Below, one piece after another: positions 1 through 5,947 of a stretch of DNA of 5,947 bases. Made by a program: the position numbers and the translations under genes. Below the pieces are notes generated by a model that saw nothing but the letters and a program-made list of their open reading frames with translations, was not told the DNA's origin and ran no database searches. The stretch lies in contig CAYNVS010000092.1 of assembly GCA_964400725.1 (NCBI GenBank), forward strand, positions 1 to 5,947, in the 5' to 3' direction. How positions within the stretch are numbered: position 1 is the first letter of the stretch; every line of letters starts with the position of its first letter. Source of the stretch: CAYNVS01 sp964400725 (GTDB lineage: Bacteria; Myxococcota_A; SURF-8; CAYNVS01).

Positions 1-3000
1 CGAAAACTTCGTCTTCTAAAGTATATTATACAGCGAGGATAATTCCGTACCGCGTGTCTTGGCTCGATTTCGAGTTCGACCCTAAGGACGTGGTTTACGT
101 TAAAATAGACCGCAAACGCAAACTGCCGGTTACCGCGCTTCTGCGCGCTCTGCCGACCGCCGAGGCTCTTTCGTATTTTGCAAAGGAAATTTTCGAGCTT
201 CCCGAAGACGTGAAATACGGCTACTCGGTAGAGGAGCTGTTGAATTTCTTCTACGATAGCGAGACGATTTTTCTCGAAGATCGCAAGCTCTACAAGCTGG
301 TAAATCCCAACCTGCTGCTTTCTCAGCAGGCTTCGATGGACATAAAAGACCCGAACACCGGCGACACGATTATCGCTCAGGGCAAGAAGTTCAGCCGCAG
401 CGTTCTTAAAAAGCTCGTAGCCGCCAACCTCGACCGCATACCGATAACTCTTTCCGAAGTTATCGGAAAAATAGCCGCCAAGGACGTTGTCGATTTCGGC
501 ACAGGCGAAATCATTCTCGAGTGCAACGAAGACATTACCGAAGCCAAATTTGAAGAGCTGCACAAGCGCGGCGTGAAAGAATTTAAAATTCTCTTCATAG
601 ACGAGTTCAACGTCGGACCTTACCTGCGCAAGACGTTGCTTGTGGATAAGATGGAAAGCTCGGAAGAAGCCGCGCTGGAAATCTACCGCCGTATGCGTCC
701 GGGAGATCCCCCTACGCTGGAAGCGGCAAATAAACTGATTTACAACATGTTCTTCAATCCGGAGCGCTACGACCTTTCCCGCGTCGGCCGCCTGAAGATG
801 AATTACAAATTCGGTCTGGACGAGCCGCTGGAACGTTCCGTACTTACTCCGAAGGATATACTTGAGACCGTAAAATATATGCTCGATTTGCGCGACGGCC
901 GCGGAAACGTGGACGACATCGACCACCTCGGCAACCGCCGCGTCCGTTCCGTCGGCGAACTGTTAGAAAACCAGTTCCGCATCGGCTTGGTGCGTTTGGA
1001 GCGCGCCGCGAAAGAGAAGATGGCGTTGAACGAGGTCAAGACGATGCTGCCGAACGACTTTGTAAACAACAAGCCGGTCTCCTCCTCTGTGCGCGAATTT
1101 TTCAACAGCTCGCAGCTTTCGCAATTTATGGATCAAACCAACCCGCTCTCCGAGCTCACGCATAAACGCCGCCTGTCGGCATTAGGCCCCGGCGGCCTCA
1201 CCCGCGAGCGCGCCGGTTTTGAAGTCCGCGACGTTCACACCACTCACTACGGCCGCATCTGCCCCATCGAAACGCCGGAAGGGCCGAACATCGGCCTCAT
1301 CGTTTCGCTGGCCACATACGCGCGCATCAACGAATTCGGCTTCATCGAGACGCCGTACCGCCTTGTCCGCGACGGCAAGGTTACTTCTAAAGTCGTGTAC
1401 ATGAGCGCGCTTGAAGAAGAAAAGCACGTAATCGCTCAGGCCAACGCGCCCATAGGTCCCGACGGCGCTTTTTTGGCCGATATGGTCGTCTGCCGCGTGG
1501 GCGGCGAGTTTACAATGCGCGGCAGAGAAGACGTTACTTTGATGGACGTCGCGCCGATGCAGCTCGTCTCGGTTTCCGCCGGACTTATCCCCTTCTTGGA
1601 GCACGACGACGCCAACCGCGCGTTGATGGGCTCCAACATGCAGCGTCAGGCCGTTCCGCTTCTGCGAGGCGAAGCTCCGCTGGTTGGAACCGGCTTGGAG
1701 GAAAAGGCCGCCTGCGACGCGGGCATAGTGCAGCTTGCGCGCCGTCCGGGCGTTGTCGAGAGCGTTGACGCCACCCGCATAGTCATCCGCGTCGCGCAGG
1801 AGTCGAGCGCCGAAGAGGCCGCGACTCAGGTCGATATTTACAACCTCGAAAAGAACCGCAGAAGCAACCAGAACACATGCTTTACGCAGACGCCGATTGT
1901 CCGCGTCGGCGACTCGGTAAAGGCCGGAGACGTCATTGCCGACGGCGCGGCGAGCGACAGAGGCGAACTGGCTCTCGGTAAAAACGTCGTGGTCGCCTTC
2001 ATGCCTTGGGGCGGCTACAACTTCGAGGACGCGATTCTTCTGTCCGAGCGTTTGGTGCGCGAGGACGTTTTCACTTCGATTCGCATCGAAGAGTTCGAGT
2101 GCCAGAGCCGCGACACCAAGCTGGGCCGCGAAGAAATTACCCGCGACATCCCGAACGTCGGCGAAGAGGCTCTCAACGATCTCGACGAGTCCGGTATAAT
2201 CCGCATCGGCGCCGAAGTGAAGCCGGGAGACATTCTCGTCGGCAAAATCACTCCGAAGGGCGAGAGCCAGCTTTCGCCTGAAGAAAAGCTGTTGCGCGCG
2301 ATATTCGGCGAGAAGGCGGGCGAAGTCCGCGACACATCGCTGCGCGTTCCCCCGGGAGTCGAAGGAACCGTCATCGGCGCGCGCATATTTATCCGCCGCG
2401 GCGAAGAGCCCGACAAGCGCACGATACAAATCCGCGAGGACGAAAAGGCGAAGCTGCTTAAAAACCAGACCGAGCAGATTAAAATTATAAAAGAAAGCAC
2501 GTTCGAGAACATCCGCGGTCTGCTTCTGGGCAAAAAGAGCGCCGCCGCTATCGCCAACAGCAAGGGTAAAATCCTCGTCAACAAAGGGCAGATACTCACA
2601 AGCGAAGCGCTGAAGAGTCTTTCCGACAGAGAACTGTCCAAGCTGACGGTCATGGGCGAGCCGGAGCTGACGATTAAAATCGAAAAAATCGTCATGCTTA
2701 TGAATCAGGAAATCGCCGTTGTGCGCGACTACTTCAACGATAAAATCGAGAAGCTGTCGCAGGGCGACGAATTGGCGCCGGGCGTCATTAAGGTCGTAAA
2801 AATATACATCGCAATCAAGCGCAAAATTTCGGTCGGCGATAAAATGGCCGGACGCCACGGAAACAAGGGCGTCGTCAGCCGCGTTCTGGCGGTCGAAGAC
2901 ATGCCCTACCTGCCCGACGGCACGCCGGTCGATTTCGTTCTCAACCCGCTTGGCGTCCCATCCCGAATGAACGTCGGTCAAATTCTTGAGACGCACCTCG

Positions 3001-3698
3001 GCTGGGCCGGCAAGGAACTCGGCCGTCAAGTAGGAATGATGCTCGATTCCGGCGAGGCGATGACGAAGATTAAAGACAAGCTGAAGCAGCTTTACCCCGA
3101 TCTGAAGGGGCTCATTAACAACGCGAGCGAAGAAGACGTTAAAACGTTCGTCAAATCGACGGTGCGCAACGGCGTCCACGTCGCAACTCCGGTCTTCGAC
3201 GGCATTAGCGGCGAAGGCATCAAGGAGCAGCTCGCTCTGGCGGGACTGCCCGAAAACGGTCAAACCATTCTTTTCGACGGACGAACTGGCGAGCCGTTCA
3301 TGCAGCCGGTAACCGTAGGAGTGATGTATATGCTAAAGCTGCATCACCTTGTTGACGACAAGATTCACGCCCGCTCCATCGGTCCCTATTCGCTTGTTAC
3401 TCAGCAGCCGCTCGGCGGCAAGGCGCAGTTCGGAGGCCAGAGGCTCGGAGAAATGGAAGTCTGGGCTATGGAAGCCTACGGCGCGGCCTACACGCTGCAA
3501 GAGTTCCTCACGGTCAAGAGCGACGACGTAAACGGCAGAACCAAGATGTACGAGGCGATAGTTAAGGGCGAGCACGACATCGATTACGGAACGCCGGAGT
3601 CCTTCAACGTTTTGGTTAAGGAAATGCAGAGCTTATGCCTTAACGTCGAGCTGCTCGAAAGCGAAGAATCGAAGGAACAAGCCAAGAAGGTTAGTTAG
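1..3698 (+). CDS. rpoB: DNA-directed RNA polymerase subunit beta, 5'-truncated by the window edge
   Basis: Beta subunit of core RNA polymerase, which forms one jaw of the enzyme, part of the catalytic centre and the rifamycin pocket. The frame is open through the left edge (first full codon at 3). Codons before the GTG at 54 read as conserved RpoB (ARIIPYR, bases 33-53), so that GTG is an internal valine. The fragment has 1231 codons. Its Trp at 60-62 matches E. coli W183, so about 160 residues are missing and the full protein would be near 1390 residues (E. coli 1342). Visible landmarks are the rifampicin region (1113-1184), CPIETPEGPNIGL (1260-1298), the NFEDA acidic pair E-D (2025-2030), GDKMAGRHGNKG with the two active-site lysines (2841-2843, 2865-2867), NPLGVPSRMN, and KIHARS with the conserved His (3366-3368). 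Both Hydrobacteria-type insertions are present, one at about 190-615 and one at about 2412-2762. The C-terminus has a short charged tail. It lies 52 bases upstream of rpoC on the same strand. Identity is certain; only the N-terminus is unseen. Confidence 0.99.
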   Translation, partial: KTSSSKVYYTARIIPYRVSWLDFEFDPKDVVYVKIDRKRKLPVTALLRALPTAEALSYFAKEIFELPEDVKYGYSVEELLNFFYDSETIFLEDRKLYKLVNPNLLLSQQASMDIKDPNTGDTIIAQGKKFSRSVLKKLVAANLDRIPITLSEVIGKIAAKDVVDFGTGEIILECNEDITEAKFEELHKRGVKEFKILFIDEFNVGPYLRKTLLVDKMESSEEAALEIYRRMRPGDPPTLEAANKLIYNMFFNPERYDLSRVGRLKMNYKFGLDEPLERSVLTPKDILETVKYMLDLRDGRGNVDDIDHLGNRRVRSVGELLENQFRIGLVRLERAAKEKMALNEVKTMLPNDFVNNKPVSSSVREFFNSSQLSQFMDQTNPLSELTHKRRLSALGPGGLTRERAGFEVRDVHTTHYGRICPIETPEGPNIGLIVSLATYARINEFGFIETPYRLVRDGKVTSKVVYMSALEEEKHVIAQANAPIGPDGAFLADMVVCRVGGEFTMRGREDVTLMDVAPMQLVSVSAGLIPFLEHDDANRALMGSNMQRQAVPLLRGEAPLVGTGLEEKAACDAGIVQLARRPGVVESVDATRIVIRVAQESSAEEAATQVDIYNLEKNRRSNQNTCFTQTPIVRVGDSVKAGDVIADGAASDRGELALGKNVVVAFMPWGGYNFEDAILLSERLVREDVFTSIRIEEFECQSRDTKLGREEITRDIPNVGEEALNDLDESGIIRIGAEVKPGDILVGKITPKGESQLSPEEKLLRAIFGEKAGEVRDTSLRVPPGVEGTVIGARIFIRRGEEPDKRTIQIREDEKAKLLKNQTEQIKIIKESTFENIRGLLLGKKSAAAIANSKGKILVNKGQILTSEALKSLSDRELSKLTVMGEPELTIKIEKIVMLMNQEIAVVRDYFNDKIEKLSQGDELAPGVIKVVKIYIAIKRKISVGDKMAGRHGNKGVVSRVLAVEDMPYLPDGTPVDFVLNPLGVPSRMNVGQILETHLGWAGKELGRQVGMMLDSGEAMTKIKDKLKQLYPDLKGLINNASEEDVKTFVKSTVRNGVHVATPVFDGISGEGIKEQLALAGLPENGQTILFDGRTGEPFMQPVTVGVMYMLKLHHLVDDKIHARSIGPYSLVTQQPLGGKAQFGGQRLGEMEVWAMEAYGAAYTLQEFLTVKSDDVNGRTKMYEAIVKGEHDIDYGTPESFNVLVKEMQSLCLNVELLESEESKEQAKKVS
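1113..1184 (+). other. rpoB: Rifampicin-resistance-determining region (cluster I) of rpoB
   Basis: The codons line up one-to-one with E. coli RpoB 510-533. The residues most often changed in resistant mutants are in their susceptible state: Q513 (1122), D516 (1131), H526 (1161), R529 (1170), S531 (1176) and L533 (1182). Differences from E. coli are conservative or common in other phyla: N518T, I524L and I530L. Cluster II, including P564 and I572 equivalents (CPIETPEGPNIGLI, 1260-1301), is also standard. By sequence alone this enzyme would be expected to bind rifamycins. One neighbouring substitution, P552T, is reported separately. Confidence 0.9.
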
Positions 3699-3737
3699 GA
3701 ACCCGGTTGTTTTTACGACGGTTTTCCTGTCTTGAAA

Positions 3738-3750
3738 TAAGGAGGATCTC
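3738..3750 (+). promoter_or_regulatory. rpoC ribosome binding site with 5-base spacer
   Basis: TAAGGAGG at 3738-3745 matches eight consecutive bases of the consensus complement to the 16S rRNA 3' end. It sits five bases before GTG 3751. It decides the rpoC start, which is a non-ATG codon. The strong site may compensate for the GTG and for the 52-base gap after the rpoB stop, which is too far for tight translational coupling (inference). The remaining intergenic bases (3699-3737) show no terminator-like GC hairpin with a T-run and no convincing promoter boxes, which fits cotranscription with rpoB. Confidence 0.9.
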
Positions 3751-5947
3751 GTGCGCGACTTTTATTTAAGCTACCATGATAGAAACGCCGAACCGCTTAA
3801 GTTTGGCGCCATGCGCATTTCGCTCTCAAGCCCCGAAAAAGTGCTCGAATGGAGCTACGGCGAAGTGAAGAAGCCGGAGACTATTAACTACCGCACGTTC
3901 AAGCCGGAGCGCGACGGTCTTTTCTGCGCCAAAATTTTCGGCCCTATTAAGGACTACGAATGCCTCTGCGGAAAATACAAGCGTATGAAGCACCGCGGCG
4001 TCGTATGCGACAAGTGCGGCGTAGAGGTAATTCAAGCCCGCGTGAGGCGCGAGCGTCTCGGCCACATCAATCTGGCCACGCCGGTCGCGCACATCTGGTT
4101 CATGCGCTCTCTTCCCAGCAGAATTGCAAACATGCTCGACCTTACTCAGAAGGAAGTCGAGAGAATTCTTTACTGCGAAGCGTATCTCGTAACCGACCCT
4201 AAGGACACGAAGCTCAAAAAATACCAAATCCTGACTGAAGAGGAATTTCAGGAAGCGGTTGCGGCTTATGGCTGGGGCTCCTTCGACGCGGGTATGGGCG
4301 GCGAAATAATAAAAGGTCTGCTTGAAAAAATCGACGTTACCCAGCTGACGGACGAGCTGCGCAGCGAAATGCGCCAAACTACCAACGACGCCAAGCGCAA
4401 GAAGCTCGCCAAAAGGCTTAAAATAGTCTCGGCCTTCAAAGAGAGCTCGAACAAGCCCGAATGGATGATGCTGGAGCGCATTCCCGTGCTTCCGCCGGAT
4501 TTGCGTCCTCTCGTTCCTCTCGACGGCGGACGCTTTGCCACAAGCGATTTGAACGACCTCTACCGTCGAGTAATCAACCGCAATAACCGTCTGAAGAGGC
4601 TCAAGGAGCTGCGCGCCCCCGAAATCATAGTCCGCAACGAGAAACGCATGCTTCAAGAAGCGGTTGACGCCTTGTTCGACAACGGCAGACGCGGTCGCGC
4701 TATAACCAGCCCCAGCAAGCGCCCGCTAAAGTCGCTCTCAGACATGCTCAAAGGCAAGCAGGGACGCTTCCGCCAAAACCTGCTCGGAAAACGCGTCGAT
4801 TACTCCGGTCGTACCGTCATCGTAATAGGACCGGAACTTAAGCTGCACCAGTGCGGCCTCCCCAAGAAAATGGCCATCGAGCTGTTCAAACCGTTCATCT
4901 TCAATAAGCTAATCGAGCGCGGCGTGGTCTCCACCATTAAAAGCGCGAAAAAATACGTCGAAAAAGAGATGCCCGAAGTTTGGGACATCCTCGAAGACGT
5001 CATTAAAGAACATCCGGTCATGCTCAACCGCGCTCCGACGCTGCACAGGCTAGGCATTCAGGCCTTCGAGCCGGTGCTCATCGAAGGCAAGGCGATTCAG
5101 CTTCACCCGCTCGTCTGCGTTGCCTACAACGCGGACTTCGACGGCGACCAAATGGCCGTCCACGTTCCGCTTTCTATCGAAGCCCAGCTAGAAACCCGCG
5201 CGCTGATGATGTCCACCAACAACATTCTTTCTCCCGCGCACGGCAAGTCTATTATCAACCCGACGCAGGACATCGTTCTCGGTCTATATTACCTCACGCG
5301 CGAGAAGAAATACGGCAAAGGTTACGGACGCTTGTTTGCCAACCCCAATGAAGTTATCGCGGCGTACAACGACCAGCAAATCGAGCTGGGCAGCCCTATT
5401 AAAGTCCGCATAACCGAAATCCGCAGGGACGAAGAGACCGGCGAGGAATCGGAAGTTCGCCGCATTGTCGATACAACTGTAGGGCGCATACTTTTATGGG
5501 ACGTAGTCCCGCGCGAAATTCCGTTCGACCAGATTAACCGCGCCATGGATAAAAAGAGCATCGGCGCGTTGCTGGACTACGCATTCAGGCGCGTAGGAGC
5601 CAAGGCGACCATTATCATGGCCGACCGCATCAGAACGATGGGCTTCACGCAGGCCAACAAAGCGGGCATCTCCATCTGCGTAGAAGACCTTAAAATTCCG
5701 GTCGAGAAGCAGAAGATTCTCGACGACGCTATGCTTGAAGTCGGCAAGATTAACGAGCAGATTAAGCAAGGTATTCTTTCCGAAGGCGAGCGCTACAACA
5801 AGGTCATCGACATTTGGAGCGCGGCGACCGACAAAATCGCTCAAGCGATGATGAAGGGATTGGCTTCGGAGAAAGTTAAGGACGAAAAGAACGAGGAGCA
5901 CGTCGTTCCTTCGAGCAACAGCGTTTTCATTATGGCCGACTCCGGCG
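3751..5947 (+). CDS. rpoC: DNA-directed RNA polymerase subunit beta', 3'-truncated by the window edge
   Basis: Beta' subunit of RNA polymerase, which carries the clamp and the catalytic Mg-binding loop. The frame runs from GTG 3751 to the edge without a stop (732 codons, ending in MADSG), roughly half of a typical RpoC. The GTG start is chosen for its strong Shine-Dalgarno and because the first residues (MRDFYLSYHDRN...) align with known RpoC N-termini. ATG 3811 (residue 21) would cut into the conserved N-terminal segment. Seen in order are the zinc site C71, C73, C86, C89 (E. coli C70/72/85/88), the clamp coiled coil that binds sigma region 2 (about residues 266-311), and the switch-2/active-site segment with R339, R348 and R354. 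After these come NRAPTLHRLG with R427 (E. coli R425), NADFDGDQ with D462, D464 and D466, and the secondary-channel segment GERYNKVIDIW. The bridge helix and trigger loop lie beyond the window. No frameshift or missing key residue is visible. The E. coli numbering offset is +1 to +2, so this half is nearly collinear. Confidence 0.99.
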   Translation, partial: MRDFYLSYHDRNAEPLKFGAMRISLSSPEKVLEWSYGEVKKPETINYRTFKPERDGLFCAKIFGPIKDYECLCGKYKRMKHRGVVCDKCGVEVIQARVRRERLGHINLATPVAHIWFMRSLPSRIANMLDLTQKEVERILYCEAYLVTDPKDTKLKKYQILTEEEFQEAVAAYGWGSFDAGMGGEIIKGLLEKIDVTQLTDELRSEMRQTTNDAKRKKLAKRLKIVSAFKESSNKPEWMMLERIPVLPPDLRPLVPLDGGRFATSDLNDLYRRVINRNNRLKRLKELRAPEIIVRNEKRMLQEAVDALFDNGRRGRAITSPSKRPLKSLSDMLKGKQGRFRQNLLGKRVDYSGRTVIVIGPELKLHQCGLPKKMAIELFKPFIFNKLIERGVVSTIKSAKKYVEKEMPEVWDILEDVIKEHPVMLNRAPTLHRLGIQAFEPVLIEGKAIQLHPLVCVAYNADFDGDQMAVHVPLSIEAQLETRALMMSTNNILSPAHGKSIINPTQDIVLGLYYLTREKKYGKGYGRLFANPNEVIAAYNDQQIELGSPIKVRITEIRRDEETGEESEVRRIVDTTVGRILLWDVVPREIPFDQINRAMDKKSIGALLDYAFRRVGAKATIIMADRIRTMGFTQANKAGISICVEDLKIPVEKQKILDDAMLEVGKINEQIKQGILSEGERYNKVIDIWSAATDKIAQAMMKGLASEKVKDEKNEEHVVPSSNSVFIMADSG
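5128..5151 (+). other. rpoC: Catalytic Mg2+-binding loop NADFDGDQ of rpoC
   Basis: The absolutely conserved NADFDGD loop is intact, with the three metal-binding aspartates D462 (5134-5136), D464 (5140-5142) and D466 (5146-5148), equivalent to E. coli D460, D462 and D464. These hold the catalytic Mg2+ used for nucleotide addition. Together with the intact zinc-site cysteines and the E-D pair and lysines of the beta subunit, this indicates a functional enzyme and not a decayed copy. Confidence 0.97.

Noticed and set aside
2015..2695. A 226-codon minus-strand open frame rich in Ser and Arg
   Set aside because: It is an out-of-register shadow of rpoB with low-complexity Ser/Arg composition and no conserved motif.
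1182..3263. A 693-codon open frame on the minus strand inside rpoB
   Set aside because: It is in exact codon register with rpoB and exists because TTA, CTA and TCA are avoided in the sense frame. It has no recognisable domain, a composition typical of a reverse-complemented coding frame, and no independent support.
3699..3750. A possible terminator or internal promoter between rpoB and rpoC
   Set aside because: The gap has T-runs but no GC-rich stem preceding them, and no pair of -35/-10 boxes with proper spacing. Cotranscription is the simpler reading.
3826..4656. A 276-codon minus-strand open frame inside rpoC
   Set aside because: It has the same register-matched origin: its end coincides with a sense TCA codon at 3826-3828. 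The plus strand is unambiguously RpoC.
5494..5901. A 135-codon minus-strand open frame at the right end
   Set aside because: It is a register-matched shadow of rpoC, ending at the sense TTA codon 5494-5496.

Overview
The window is a housekeeping locus from a bacterium. It holds most of rpoB (RNA polymerase beta subunit, N-terminus cut by the left edge) followed on the same strand by the first 732 codons of rpoC (beta' subunit, cut by the right edge). No RNA gene, mobile element, CRISPR array, origin, promoter or terminator was recognised, and I found no new biological system.

Layout. rpoB is open from base 1 (first complete codon at 3) to its TAG stop at 3696-3698. The apparent start at 54 is an internal GTG valine codon. 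A 52-base gap (3699-3750) follows, with a near-perfect Shine-Dalgarno sequence at its end. rpoC starts at GTG 3751 and stays open to the right edge. The two genes form the usual rpoB-rpoC operon segment. Their products form the two jaws and the catalytic centre of the core enzyme. The RpoC fragment includes the zinc site, the sigma-binding clamp helices and the Mg-binding NADFDGD loop. It ends before the bridge helix and trigger loop.

Organism. Both proteins resemble Gram-negative (Hydrobacteria-type) subunits. RpoB carries the two lineage insertions known from Proteobacteria and relatives: one between the lobe segments and a second before the GDKMAGRHGNKG motif. By memory, many stretches look most like former Deltaproteobacteria/Desulfobacterota or Acidobacteria: the RpoC N-terminus, and RpoB near ARSIGPYSLVTQQ and GGQRLGEMEVWAMEAYG. 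This placement is an inference without alignment. Arg is mostly CGC, and TTA, CTA and TCA codons are scarce. That scarcity explains the long open frames on the opposite strand.

The points worth a second look are small. There is an apparent 22-residue insertion near the RpoB N-terminus. RpoB also has three substitutions at normally invariant positions. A weak hairpin could cover the rpoC ribosome binding site.
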